Source: Frateuria_A sp035943815 | GTDB lineage: Bacteria > Pseudomonadota > Gammaproteobacteria > Xanthomonadales > Rhodanobacteraceae | Direction: 5' to 3' | DNA length: 64,000 nucleotides | Assembly (NCBI RefSeq): GCF_035943815.1 | Contig: NZ_DASZBU010000009.1 | Location: 144,756 to 208,755, forward strand | Part shown: piece after piece, positions 53,453-62,541 of the stretch | Numbering within the stretch: the stretch's first letter is position 1 | Layout of the letters: every line of letters begins with the position of its first letter | Made by a program: the position numbers and the translations under genes | Notes under the pieces: generated by a model | What the model was told of the DNA's origin: nothing | What the model saw: only the letters and a program-made list of their open reading frames with translations | Database searches by the model: none

Positions 53453-55741
53453 ATGGCAAGAAAGATCGCGGGAGATGCGTGGCTTCGGCTGTTGCCGCTG
53501 GCTGGCGGCACCGTGCTGTTGCTGCTGGGCCTGTTTTGCGCATGGCAGACCTGGCTGATCGCCAGCGAAAGCGGCCAGGTGGCGCGGGTGCACGCGGCGC
53601 AGGACCAGGCGGTGCAGTCGCTGGCGGCCGAGATCGCGGACGAGCACAACCGTATCGCTCAGGCGGTGGCCGCTGTGGGCGTGCAGGGCGACCGCGCGCA
53701 GCTCGCCGCGGCGCTGCGCGCCAGGCTGCCTGCGGCACTGGAGGTGGAAGTCTACAGCGCCGCCCTGGACGAGGTGCTGCACGCGAACTACCGCGAGTTC
53801 GGCTATGCCAAGGCGGCCCAGCTGATGGCGGCCCAGACCAGTGATGGCAATCCGCCGGTGCAGACCGTGACCACGCACGGCCAGCGGCGGTTGAGCGTGG
53901 TGCAGCCGATGGGCCCGGCGGCACGCCCGCTGGCGTGGGCCTGGGTGGAACTCCCATTCACGCCGCTGCAACGGCGATTCGAGTCCATTGCGCCGGGTAA
54001 CGGCCGCATCGATTTGCATCAGGGCGACGACCGCGGTGCGTTGAGCCTGCTTTCGCGCGGGGTGGCTTCGGCCCAGCTGGAGGATGATGCCAAGCCCGTG
54101 CCGGGCAGCAGTTTCAGTGTCGCCGCCGCGCTTCCGGCTGCCTTCATCGTGCTGCCGCGCATCTGGTCGCTGGCGGCGTTGCTGGCACTGGCATGCATCG
54201 TCGGCGGCCTTTACCTGCTGTGGCTGCGCGCCCGAGCGCCAGCGCAGCGAGAGATTCAACCGAAGGAGATCATGGTGTCAGACGTCACTCCAGCCAAGCC
54301 CCAACCGGCTCCGCCGGTGGTGCGCCCCGCGGCGAAGCCGCCCGCGGCCAGCCCCGCCGATGCGATCGATCCGAGCATCTTTCGCGCCTACGACGTGCGT
54401 GGCGTGGTCGGCAAGACGCTTACCGCGCGGGTGGCCCACCTGCTGGGCCAGTCGATCGGCACGTTGATGCGCGAGAAGGGCCTGTCCGAGATCGTGGTCG
54501 GTCGCGATGGCCGGCTGTCCGGTCCTGAGTTGGCCGGCGCGCTGTCCGACGGCTTGCGCGAGGCGGGCATCGACGTGATCGACGTCGGCGCAGTGCCGAC
54601 GCCGGTGGTGTACTTCGCCGCCTACCGCTTCAACACCGGCAGCGGCGTGGCGGTCACCGGCAGCCACAATCCGCCGGACTACAACGGCTTCAAGATCGTG
54701 GTGGGCGGCGAGACGCTGTCCGAAGGCGCGATCCAGGACCTGTACCGGCGCATCGCCAGTGGCGCGCTGGAGGATGGCGGCCACGGCGGCTTGCGCCATG
54801 TCGACGTGGTTCCCGACTACATCGAGCGGATCACCTCCGACGTGCAGGCCGAGCGTCGTCTCAAGATCGTGGTCGATTGCGGCAACGGCATTCCCGGCGC
54901 GGTCGCACCGCAGGTGCTCGAAGGCATCGGCTGCGAGATCATCCCGCTGTACTGCGAGGTGGACGGCACCTTCCCCAACCACCATCCGGACCCGTCCGAT
55001 CCGCACAACCTGGAGGACCTGATCCACGCGGTGCGCCAGACCGGAGCGGACATCGGCGTGGCCTTCGACGGCGACGGCGACCGCCTGGGCGTGGTGACCC
55101 GCGAAGGCGAGATCATCTTCCCCGACCGCCTGCTGATGCTGTTCGCGCGCGACGTGCTCTCGCGCCAGCCGGGCGCCACGATCATCTACGACGTCAAGTG
55201 CACCGGGCATCTGAAGGGCCAGGTACTTGAGGCCGGCGGCAGCCCGCTGATGTGGCGCACCGGCCACTCGCTGATCAAGGCCAAGATGCGCGAGACGCAG
55301 GCGGAGCTCGCCGGCGAGATGAGCGGCCACTTCTTCTTCAAGGAGCGCTGGTATGGCTTCGACGACGGCATCTACGCCGGCGCGCGGCTGCTGGAGATCC
55401 TTGCCGGCGACCTGGAGGGGCGCACGCCGGTGGAGATCTTTGTCACGTGCCCGAAGGGTGTGTCCACGCCCGAGCTGAAGATCGAGCTCAAGGAAGGCGA
55501 GCACTACCGCTTCATCGAGAAGTTCAGGGAAAAGGCCAGCTTCGGTGACGCCACCCTTGTGACCATCGACGGCGTGCGCGCGGACTGGCCGGATGGCTGG
55601 GGCCTGGTGCGCGCCTCCAACACCACGCCGGTGCTGGTGTTGCGCTTCGATGCGGACAACCCGGCGGCGCTCAGGCGGATCCAGCAGGCCTTCCGCGAGC
55701 AACTGTTCCTGGTCGATCCGGGTTTGAAGCTGCCGTTCTGA
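53453..55741 (+). CDS. algC: Phosphomannomutase/phosphoglucomutase with N-terminal membrane domain
   Basis: A 762-residue fusion. Residues 1 to about 260 are a membrane-anchored extracytoplasmic region: TM helix at about 14-37, a domain of about 200 residues, and a second TM at about 238-257. Then a Pro/Ala linker and the alpha-D-phosphohexomutase from about residue 305, with phosphoserine loop TGSHNP (Ser 404), metal loop DGDGDR (about 538-543) and sugar loop GEMSGH. It interconverts mannose or glucose 1- and 6-phosphates for polysaccharide and LPS. Ordinary enzymes are about 460 residues. Confidence 0.93.
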   Translation: MARKIAGDAWLRLLPLAGGTVLLLLGLFCAWQTWLIASESGQVARVHAAQDQAVQSLAAEIADEHNRIAQAVAAVGVQGDRAQLAAALRARLPAALEVEVYSAALDEVLHANYREFGYAKAAQLMAAQTSDGNPPVQTVTTHGQRRLSVVQPMGPAARPLAWAWVELPFTPLQRRFESIAPGNGRIDLHQGDDRGALSLLSRGVASAQLEDDAKPVPGSSFSVAAALPAAFIVLPRIWSLAALLALACIVGGLYLLWLRARAPAQREIQPKEIMVSDVTPAKPQPAPPVVRPAAKPPAASPADAIDPSIFRAYDVRGVVGKTLTARVAHLLGQSIGTLMREKGLSEIVVGRDGRLSGPELAGALSDGLREAGIDVIDVGAVPTPVVYFAAYRFNTGSGVAVTGSHNPPDYNGFKIVVGGETLSEGAIQDLYRRIASGALEDGGHGGLRHVDVVPDYIERITSDVQAERRLKIVVDCGNGIPGAVAPQVLEGIGCEIIPLYCEVDGTFPNHHPDPSDPHNLEDLIHAVRQTGADIGVAFDGDGDRLGVVTREGEIIFPDRLLMLFARDVLSRQPGATIIYDVKCTGHLKGQVLEAGGSPLMWRTGHSLIKAKMRETQAELAGEMSGHFFFKERWYGFDDGIYAGARLLEILAGDLEGRTPVEIFVTCPKGVSTPELKIELKEGEHYRFIEKFREKASFGDATLVTIDGVRADWPDGWGLVRASNTTPVLVLRFDADNPAALRRIQQAFREQLFLVDPGLKLPF

Positions 55742-55814
55742 GTAATCCGGCGGGGCGGCTGAAGCCGCCCGTGCAGCATCGCAGGGTGGGCCAGCCTCCT
55801 TGCGATGCGCGACG

Positions 55815-56450
55815 CTACTGCCGCTGTTCTTCCTGTGCCTTCTTCAGCGCGCGGTAGTGATCCAGCTGCTGCGCGGCCGTCTTCTGGGCGTCGTCGCGGC
55901 GGTCCTGCTGGCGCTCCAGCGTGGCGTGCTGGCTGGCCACCACGTTGCGCTGCTCACTGATGCTGTCGGTGAGGTACTTGGGGACCGGCTTCTTGGCGCG
56001 CTCCAGTTCGGCCGCACGGCCGAGCAGATCGGCCAGCGTCTTCTCCTGGCTGCGCAGGTTGATGCGGGTGGTGCTGATCTGCTGGTCGATGGAATTGATT
56101 TCTTCCTGCTGCGCCTGCCGCAGCGCCGCCTCGTCGCCGTAGGCGTTGAGCATTTGCAGGTCGGCGCGCTTGCGCGCGTCTTCCGCACGCAGCCGGGCGG
56201 CCTGCTCGGCGGCCACCTTGTCGGCCGCGGCGCGCTCCTCGGGGCTGAGCTGGCGCTCGACATGGCGTACCACCATGCCCTGGTCGTTGACCAGGTCATA
56301 GCCGTACTTCATCGCCTCCGCGGTGAGGCTGTCACTGTAGTGCGAGAGGCCCTGGCCATCGCGCCAGTGGTAGCGGACACCGGCGCCTTGGGCGTAGGTG
56401 GTCAGGACCGTCGCCATGCTGATGGCGGCGGCGTAAACGAACTTGCGCAT
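55815..56450 (-). CDS. DUF4124 domain secreted protein
   Basis: A 211-residue protein: signal peptide (MRKFVYAAAISMATVLTTYA), a DUF4124 domain (YHWRDGQGLSHYSDSLTAEA) and a long coiled-coil tail (about residues 75-205) rich in Glu, Gln, Ala and Arg. DUF4124 proteins are envelope proteins of unknown role. ATG 56450 has a strong GGAGGGGG site. The 74-base gap to algC holds the hairpin GGGCGGCT/AGCCGCCC (55753-55770), which may end either transcript. Confidence 0.88.
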   Translation of the reverse strand: MRKFVYAAAISMATVLTTYAQGAGVRYHWRDGQGLSHYSDSLTAEAMKYGYDLVNDQGMVVRHVERQLSPEERAAADKVAAEQAARLRAEDARKRADLQMLNAYGDEAALRQAQQEEINSIDQQISTTRINLRSQEKTLADLLGRAAELERAKKPVPKYLTDSISEQRNVVASQHATLERQQDRRDDAQKTAAQQLDHYRALKKAQEEQRQ

Positions 56451-56560
56451 GGATAACCCCCTCCTGGCGGCCAGTATAGCCATCGTGCCGATGCCGCCTA
56501 AAGCGTGGATGAAGGCCGCTGCCGGGCGTGTGACGCCGGTCGCCACACGGCAGCCTGCGC

Positions 56561-57208
56561 TTACGAGTCCACGCCGTAGCGGGAGCGGTAATCGAGCAGG
56601 CGGGCGTGCTCGGCCGCCAGCTCTGGCCGCTCGCCGGCATAGGCGAGCACGTCTTCCAGGCCAGTGATCGCGACCACCGGAATGCCGTGGTCGCGCGCGA
56701 CCTCTTGCGCGGCGGACAGTTCGCCCTGGCCGCGTTCCTGGCGATCCAGGGCGATCAGCACGCCGGCCGGCGTCGCGCCCTGGGCCCGGATCAGCGCGAG
56801 CGACTCGCGCACGGCGGTGCCGGCGGTCATCACGTCATCGACGATCAGCACGCGGCCCTTGAGCGGCGCCCCGACCAGCACGCCACCCTCGCCGTGGTCC
56901 TTCGCCTCCTTGCGGTTGTACGCCCACGGCAGGTCACGGCCGTGCCGCGTGGCCAGCGCGATGGCGGTGGCAGCGGCCAAGGCGATGCCCTTGTAGGCGG
57001 GACCGAAGAGCATGTCCACGGCCAGTTGCGAGCGCACCAGTGCTTCGGCGTAGGCATCACCCAGCCGCGCCAGCGCGGCGCCGGAGTCGATCCTGCCGAG
57101 GTTGAAGAAATACGGGCTGTGGCGGCCGGACTTTAAGGTGAATTCGCCGAAGCGCAGCACGTCGCGCGAAAGGGCCAGTTCGATGAAGTCGCGTTGATGG
57201 GGTTGCAC
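56561..57208 (-). CDS. pyrE: Orotate phosphoribosyltransferase
   Basis: A 215-residue enzyme of pyrimidine synthesis that joins orotate and PRPP into OMP. The PRPP-binding motif is VLIVDDVMTAGTAVRES, and FTLKSGRHSPYFFNLGRI near the N-terminus binds orotate. GTG 57208 gives MQPHQRDFIELALSRDV, aligning with the known E. coli start; the frame continues upstream only into the xth region. It diverges from xth 75 bases away. Confidence 0.96.
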   Translation of the reverse strand: MQPHQRDFIELALSRDVLRFGEFTLKSGRHSPYFFNLGRIDSGAALARLGDAYAEALVRSQLAVDMLFGPAYKGIALAAATAIALATRHGRDLPWAYNRKEAKDHGEGGVLVGAPLKGRVLIVDDVMTAGTAVRESLALIRAQGATPAGVLIALDRQERGQGELSAAQEVARDHGIPVVAITGLEDVLAYAGERPELAAEHARLLDYRSRYGVDS

Positions 57209-57283
57209 GGGGTTTCCAGGGTCGACGGCCGGAGGGCGCTTGTGGCTATTATCCATCGCTTCCCGCACGACGAGCCGCACCGC

Positions 57284-58054
57284 ATGAGAATCATCACCCT
57301 CAACGCCAACGGCATCCGCTCGGCCGCCAGCAAGGGCGTCTTCGACTGGCTTCGCACGCAGCAGGCCGACGTGGTCTGCCTGCAGGAAACCAAGGCGCAG
57401 GAGGACCAGCTCGGCGACGCGATGTTCCGCCCCGACGGCCACCACTGCTTCTACCGCGACGCCACCTGCAAGAAGGGCTACAGCGGCGTTGCGATCTACG
57501 CGCGGCGGGAACCGGATGCGGTGCTCACGGAATTGGGCTGGGAGCCCTTCGATTGTGAGGGACGCTACGTCGAGGCGCGTTTCGGCAACCTATCGGTGGT
57601 TTCGCTCTACGTGCCTTCGGGCTCTTCCGGCGAGGAGCGCCAGCAGTTCAAGTTCAAGGCGATGGACTTCCTGACGCCGATCTTCGATCGATGGCTCAAC
57701 AGCGGCCGCGACTATGTGATCTGCGGCGACTGGAACATCGTCCATACCAAGAACGACATCAAGAACTGGACTTCCAACCAGAAAAACTCCGGCTGCCTGC
57801 CGCAAGAGCGGGCCTGGCTGGACCTGCTGTTCCACACTCGCGGCTGGGTCGACAGCTTCCGCGCGATCAAGCCCGAGGCGGTCGAGTACACCTGGTGGTC
57901 CAACCGCGGGCGTGCGCGCGAGAACAACGTGGGATGGCGCATCGACTACCAGGTCTGCACGCCCGGACTGCGCGAGCGCATGCTTGGCTGTTCGGTCTAT
58001 CGCGAGCAGCGCTTCTCCGACCACGCGCCCTACACGGTCGACTATGCCGACTGA
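57284..58054 (+). CDS. xth: Exodeoxyribonuclease III
   Basis: A 256-residue AP endonuclease/3'-exonuclease of base excision repair. Metal and catalytic residues: Asn in LNANGIRSA, Glu in CLQETKAQ, GDWNIVHT and the C-terminal RFSDHAPYTVDY. ATG 57284 starts MRIITLNANGIR, the normal family start. Its last 11 bases overlap the start of ampG, so the two are translated together. Confidence 0.96.
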   Translation: MRIITLNANGIRSAASKGVFDWLRTQQADVVCLQETKAQEDQLGDAMFRPDGHHCFYRDATCKKGYSGVAIYARREPDAVLTELGWEPFDCEGRYVEARFGNLSVVSLYVPSGSSGEERQQFKFKAMDFLTPIFDRWLNSGRDYVICGDWNIVHTKNDIKNWTSNQKNSGCLPQERAWLDLLFHTRGWVDSFRAIKPEAVEYTWWSNRGRARENNVGWRIDYQVCTPGLRERMLGCSVYREQRFSDHAPYTVDYAD

Positions 58055-59342
58055 ACCGGGCGCCCCGGCGCCGCCCAAGCCCCCGATCTGGCGCGCATTC
58101 GCGCAACCGGCGGCGGGTACGATGGCGTTGCTGGGTTTTTCCTCGGGCCTGCCCTTCCTGTTGGTTGCCGGCACGCTGGCGTATTGGCTGAAGGAGAACG
58201 GCATCAAGCTGGCCGACATCACCATGATCGCCAGCGCCGGCATGACCTACGCCTTAAAGTTCCTGTGGGCGCCGCTGCTCGATCACTGGCGGCTGCCGGG
58301 TTTCGCGCGCCTGGGACAGCGCCGCGGCTGGCTGCTGTTCGCCCAGCTCTGCGTGGCCGCCGGGCTGCTGGCGATGGCGCTGCTGACGCCGGCGCAGCTG
58401 GTGCCGTTCGTGGCGGCCACGCTGCTGGTGGCGTTCTTCGGCGCCACCCAGGACGTGGCTATCGACGCCTACCGCATCGAGATCGCGCCGCCGGAAGCGC
58501 AGGGCGCGCTGGTGGCCACCTATGCGCTCGGCTATCGCATCGGCTTGCTGCTGGCCGGCGCGGTGGCGCTGATACTGGCCGATCACCTGCCCTGGCGCGT
58601 GGTCTACCTGGTCATGGCCGCCGCCATGGCCATTCCCCTGGCGACCACCCTGCTAGCGCGTGAGCCGGACGTGCTGCGCGCACGGCCGGCGAGCTGGCGC
58701 GCGGCCATGCGCGAGAGCGTGCTCGACCCGTTCGCCGATTTCTTCCGCCGCTACGGCGCGCTGGTGGCCGGCGTGATCCTGTTGTTCATCCTGCTGTTCA
58801 AGATCCCGGAGCAGGCGACCATCGGCGGCATCATGAGCCCGTTCTACCGGGACATGCAGTTCTCCAAGACCGAGATCGGCGCGATCACCAAGATCTACGG
58901 TGTCTGGATTGGCATCGTCGGCGTATTCATCGGCGGCGCGGCGGTGGCCCGTTGGGGCGCGTGGCGTACGCTGGGCGCAACGGCGGTGCTCTGCGGCTGT
59001 AGCAACCTGTGCTACCTGACGCTGATCCCGCATCCGGGCAACGTCGCAGTGTTGACCCTGGTGATTTCCGCGGAGAACCTCACCCTGGGCATGCTGGGTC
59101 CGCCAGCGGTGGCGTTCCTGTCGATGCTGGTCAACCGCCAGCACACCGCCACCCAGTACGCGCTGCTGAGCTCGCTGGTGAACCTGCCGGGCAAGCTGCT
59201 GGGCTTTTTTGCCGGCGGCATCGCCACAGCCGCCGGATACGCAGGCTATTTCGTGCTCACCGTACTGGCGCTGATCCCGGCCATGCTGCTCTACGCGGTG
59301 CTCTGGCGGCGCATGCGTGCGACCGAGCAGGGCGACACCTAG
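58044..59342 (+). CDS. ampG: AmpG-type muropeptide permease (MFS)
   Basis: A 432-residue major facilitator with about 12 membrane helices that imports anhydro-muropeptides for recycling. Signatures: LLGFSSGLPFLLVAGTLAYW, ATQDVAIDAYRIE and the central KIPEQATIGGIMSPFY. ATG 58044 overlaps the xth stop. In related bacteria AmpG activity sets beta-lactamase induction. anmK and a wall endopeptidase lie next to it, forming a recycling neighbourhood. Confidence 0.93.
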   Translation: MPTEPGAPAPPKPPIWRAFAQPAAGTMALLGFSSGLPFLLVAGTLAYWLKENGIKLADITMIASAGMTYALKFLWAPLLDHWRLPGFARLGQRRGWLLFAQLCVAAGLLAMALLTPAQLVPFVAATLLVAFFGATQDVAIDAYRIEIAPPEAQGALVATYALGYRIGLLLAGAVALILADHLPWRVVYLVMAAAMAIPLATTLLAREPDVLRARPASWRAAMRESVLDPFADFFRRYGALVAGVILLFILLFKIPEQATIGGIMSPFYRDMQFSKTEIGAITKIYGVWIGIVGVFIGGAAVARWGAWRTLGATAVLCGCSNLCYLTLIPHPGNVAVLTLVISAENLTLGMLGPPAVAFLSMLVNRQHTATQYALLSSLVNLPGKLLGFFAGGIATAAGYAGYFVLTVLALIPAMLLYAVLWRRMRATEQGDT

Positions 59343-59467
59343 GCCCTGCACCGTTTTCGCCGGCTCGTGCGCGGCTTGGCGGAACCGGTCGCCCGGCCTA
59401 CTGCAAAGCCGCCGGTTCTGTGCCACCATGCCTCGCCACCTGGCATGCACGACACGGAGCGACGCAC

Positions 59468-59761
59468 GTGCCGGACCTCGTCATACGCCATATCGACAGC
59501 ATGATGGCCGAGCGCATCAAGGCGCTCGCGAAGGATCGCCATTGGTCGATCAATGACGTTGTACTGCACGCCTTGCGCCATGGCCTTGGCTTGAGTTCCG
59601 CAGGGCAGATCTCCAGCGAGACGCTGTTCGATCCGAACAGCCTGGTGCTCGGGGGGCAGTGGGACTTGGCCGAGAAGGCGGTTTTCCAGGAGGCGCTGCA
59701 GGCGCTCTCCCTCACGCGGCCCACGCAGCTGGCGCCTGCGAGCGCGCCCACGCTGGGCTAG
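59468..59761 (+). CDS. Small ribbon-helix-helix-like protein
   Basis: A 97-residue protein from GTG 59468 with GGAG nine bases upstream. The N-terminal 45 residues (MPDLVIRHIDSMMAERIKAL then RHWSINDVVLHALRHGLGL) fit a ribbon-helix-helix DNA-binding fold of the Arc/FitA type: one strand then two helices. The rest is not recognised. No toxin gene follows; it converges with anmK. It may be a solitary regulator. The GTG start is the only one that fits the strand. Confidence 0.68.
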   Translation: MPDLVIRHIDSMMAERIKALAKDRHWSINDVVLHALRHGLGLSSAGQISSETLFDPNSLVLGGQWDLAEKAVFQEALQALSLTRPTQLAPASAPTLG

Positions 59762-59782
59762 CTGCAGGCTGCGTCCGTCCGG

Positions 59783-60910
59783 TCAGTCTTGGGGTGCCAG
59801 ATATAGCGCGCCCAGGACGCGCCGCCCCCGCGCGCCAGTCACCGTGGGCAGGTTGCCCGGCAGGCCCAGGACGCGTTGGCGGGCGAGCCAGGCGAATGCG
59901 GTCGCCTCCAGATGATCCGGGTCGATGCCGCAGGTTGCGGTGCTGGCCAGTCGGCTGGATTCTAGATATCGAGCCAGTCGCTCCATCAGCCGGGGATTGT
60001 GCACGCCGCCGCCGCACACCAGCACATCGTCGGCAGTGGGCGCATGGATGTGGATCGCATCGGCCACGCTGCGAGCCGTCAACTCCAGCAGGGTGGCTTG
60101 CACGTCGGCCGGCGACAGGGTCGCCACGCGCGACTGGCGCATCAGCCATGCCAGATGGAAGTGCTCGCGCCCGGTGCTCTTGGGCGGGCTGAGCGCGAAA
60201 TAGGGATCGGCCAATAGCGCCTCGAGCAAGGCCGTATCGACCCGACCCGTGGCCGCGAAGGCGCCGTCGCGATCGAACGGCTCGCCGCGGTGTTGCAGGC
60301 ACCAGGCATCCATCAGGCCGTTGGCCGGTCCGGTGTCGAAGCCGAGCACCTGGCCGCCGGCATGCAGCACGGTGATGTTGGCGATGCCGCCCAGGTTCAG
60401 CACGACGCGGGTGCGCCCGGGCTGGCCGAGCAGCATGGCGTGGACGGCAGGCAGCAGCGGCGCGCCCTGGCCGCCGGCGGCCACGTCTGCGCGGCGGAAA
60501 TCGGCCACCACGTCGATGCCGCACTGCTCGGCGATCACTGTTGGGTCGCCCAGTTGCAGGGTGAACGGCGCCTCGCCGCCAGGCCGGTGCCGCACGGTCT
60601 GCCCGTGCGAGCCGATGGCCCGCACCTGCGACGCCATCGTGCCGCTGGCCTGGAGCAGGGCTTGGGCGGCGCTGGCGAAGTGGCGGCCGACGGCAACGTC
60701 CAGCCGGCCATAGGCATCCAGGTCGAAGGCCGCCAGATCCTGCGCCACGGCGAGCACGCGTTCGCGCAATGCGTCCGGCCACGGGTGCGTGAACGCCGCG
60801 ACCAGCCGCGGCAGGCCCTGCTCGAAGGAAACCAGGGCCGCGTCGATGCCGTCGGCGCTGGTGCCGGAAATCAGGCCCAGATAGAGAGCCGAGGCGTCAT
60901 CCTGGCGCAA
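59783..60910 (-). CDS. anmK: Anhydro-N-acetylmuramic acid kinase
   Basis: A 375-residue ASKHA-fold kinase that converts anhydroMurNAc to MurNAc-6-phosphate in wall recycling. Signatures: GLISGTSADGIDAALV, IGSHGQTVRHRP, NLGGIANITVL and GFDTGPANGLMDAW, with CGGGVHNPRL near the C-terminus. The only usable start before the conserved region is TTG 60910, 11 bases after the M23 gene stop and without a clear ribosome site, so translation may depend on coupling. Confidence 0.95.
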   Translation of the reverse strand: MRQDDASALYLGLISGTSADGIDAALVSFEQGLPRLVAAFTHPWPDALRERVLAVAQDLAAFDLDAYGRLDVAVGRHFASAAQALLQASGTMASQVRAIGSHGQTVRHRPGGEAPFTLQLGDPTVIAEQCGIDVVADFRRADVAAGGQGAPLLPAVHAMLLGQPGRTRVVLNLGGIANITVLHAGGQVLGFDTGPANGLMDAWCLQHRGEPFDRDGAFAATGRVDTALLEALLADPYFALSPPKSTGREHFHLAWLMRQSRVATLSPADVQATLLELTARSVADAIHIHAPTADDVLVCGGGVHNPRLMERLARYLESSRLASTATCGIDPDHLEATAFAWLARQRVLGLPGNLPTVTGARGRRVLGALYLAPQD

Positions 60911-60921
60911 GGCGCTGGCCG

Positions 60922-62364
60922 TCAGTCGTCGTTGCGCGTAGTCGAACCGAGCTGGGCGAGCTTGATGCTCGCGTCCATGGTCTTCAGACGCGCCAGCTGC
61001 GGGCGCACGACCTGGCTCTCGAAGCGCGCCAGCTGCGCGGCCGGCAGGGGCTGCGGCTTGGGCAGGGTGACCGTCTGCGGATCGCGCTGCGTACCGTTCA
61101 CGCGGAACTCGTAGTGCAGGTGCGGCCCGGTGGCCAGGCCGGTCATGCCGACGTAGCCGATCACCTGCCCCTGACTCACGTGCTGGCCCACGCGCTCGTT
61201 GGCGAAGCGCGACATGTGGCCATAGGCGGTGCTGATGCTGCCGTTGTGCTGGATCACCACGAAATTGCCGTAGCCGTTCATCCAGCCCTTGAACTTGATC
61301 ACGCCATCGCCCGCGGCGTGGATCGGGGTACCGATGGGGGCGGCGTAATCGACACCCTTGTGTGCGCGCATGCGGCCGAGGATCGGATGGAAGCGCGCGG
61401 CGCTGAATGTCGAGGAGATGCGGGTGAAGTCCACCGGAATGCGCAGGAACGATTTCTGGATCGGACGACCGTCCTCGCTGAACCAGCCATAGTGCCCGTC
61501 ATCCTTCTTGAAGCGGTAGGCGGTGTAGCGGCGCCCCTGGTTGACGAACTCGGCGGCGACTATGTCGCCTTCGGCGTAGTAGCTACCGTCGCGGTAGACA
61601 TCGTCGTAGATCACCGTGAAATTGTCGCCTTCGCGCAGATCCTGCACGAAATCGATGTCGTACTTGAACAGGTCGGCGAGCTTGCCGACCATCGCCTGGC
61701 TCATGCCGGCCTTGGCCGCGGCGGCATACAGCGAACTGGTGATGGTGCCGTGCGCCACGTGCTCGCGGGTTTCCATCGCGCGCGGCTGAACCGCCAGCGT
61801 GGACTGCCCGCCATCGAAGCGCACGACTGCGCGGTTGGCCTCGTCCTTGTCGAAGCGGATGCCCCGCAGGCTGCCGTCGCCACCCAGCAGGAAGTCGAAC
61901 TCCTGGTGCGGACGGATATTGTGGAATGCGCCTCTGGCCGAGCCGGCCGCGTCCATCACGCGCTGCAGGTCGGTGAGGCTCAGACCCTGATCCTTGAAGA
62001 TGTCCGACAGCGTCTGTCCAGGTTGCACCTGCACCACCCGCCAGTCTTCCATCGCCGGGGCGGGCAAGGTCGTGACGTCTGCCTTTGGCAGAGTGAGCGG
62101 AAGCAGCGTGTGCACGGCCGGTTCGGGCGCGGGCCGCATCGCGCTGGCCCAGGCAGGCAAGAAGATGCCGGATAGCGCGGTCAGCAGCAGCGCCGTACCG
62201 GCCAGCACCCAGCGCTCGCGATGCCAGTTGATGGGCTCGGCTTCGCCGTGACGACTGAAGGACCAGTGCGAGCAACGTTCGTAGAAGTGCATGTGGCGGC
62301 GCTGCGCCTTGCGGCGGATAGCCTGCTTGCGCGCCGCCCGCGCGATCTGCTCGCCCTCACCCAT
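60922..62364 (-). CDS. M23 family murein endopeptidase, MepM-like
   Basis: A 480-residue periplasmic zinc peptidase. A cytosolic basic start and one membrane helix (about residues 52-72) precede an OapA/LysM-like domain (VQVQPGQTLSDIFKDQGLSL), a second Csd3-type domain (FKYDIDFVQDLREGDNFTV) and the M23 domain with HKGVDYAAPIGTPI and HLHYEF zinc ligands. MepM-type enzymes cut peptide cross-links to allow wall growth. It precedes anmK on the same strand by 11 bases. Promoter TTGACG-N18-TAAGGT is proposed upstream. Confidence 0.94.
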   Translation of the reverse strand: MGEGEQIARAARKQAIRRKAQRRHMHFYERCSHWSFSRHGEAEPINWHRERWVLAGTALLLTALSGIFLPAWASAMRPAPEPAVHTLLPLTLPKADVTTLPAPAMEDWRVVQVQPGQTLSDIFKDQGLSLTDLQRVMDAAGSARGAFHNIRPHQEFDFLLGGDGSLRGIRFDKDEANRAVVRFDGGQSTLAVQPRAMETREHVAHGTITSSLYAAAAKAGMSQAMVGKLADLFKYDIDFVQDLREGDNFTVIYDDVYRDGSYYAEGDIVAAEFVNQGRRYTAYRFKKDDGHYGWFSEDGRPIQKSFLRIPVDFTRISSTFSAARFHPILGRMRAHKGVDYAAPIGTPIHAAGDGVIKFKGWMNGYGNFVVIQHNGSISTAYGHMSRFANERVGQHVSQGQVIGYVGMTGLATGPHLHYEFRVNGTQRDPQTVTLPKPQPLPAAQLARFESQVVRPQLARLKTMDASIKLAQLGSTTRNDD

Positions 62365-62401
62365 GCTCGTTGCCCCGCGCTACAAAGTACTCAGGCGTCG
62401 T

Positions 62402-62431
62402 ACCTTAGCGGCCGCGTATAAAGGGCGTCAA
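62402..62431 (-). promoter_or_regulatory. Promoter for the M23 peptidase gene
   Basis: On the minus strand TTGACG (62426-62431) and TAAGGT (62402-62407) are spaced by 18 bases and lie about 40 bases before the ATG 62364. The -35 box is one base from consensus; the -10 box is weaker. It lies back to back with the tyrS promoter. Confidence 0.5.
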
Positions 62432-62450
62432 CGCCTTTTCTTTCAAGGAT

Positions 62451-62479
62451 TTGCGCTGGTTTTCTGATTAACGCACAAT
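62451..62479 (+). promoter_or_regulatory. tyrS promoter
   Basis: TTGCGC (62451-62456) and CACAAT (62474-62479) are spaced by 17 bases, with start of transcription expected near 62486, about 55 bases before ATG 62542. ATTAACGC occurs twice in the region (62467-62474 and 62479-62486) around the -10 box and might be a control site. No T-box leader is seen. Confidence 0.5.
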
Positions 62480-62541
62480 TAACGCCATTTTGTGAACGGC
62501 GGCCCGTTGCCCCCGTCGAACCGATCCGGATAGAGGACACC

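Noticed and set aside
62421..62440. Hairpin with T run between the M23 gene and tyrS
   Set aside because: The stem is short and bulged, lies between divergent genes, and overlaps the -35 box proposed for the M23 gene.
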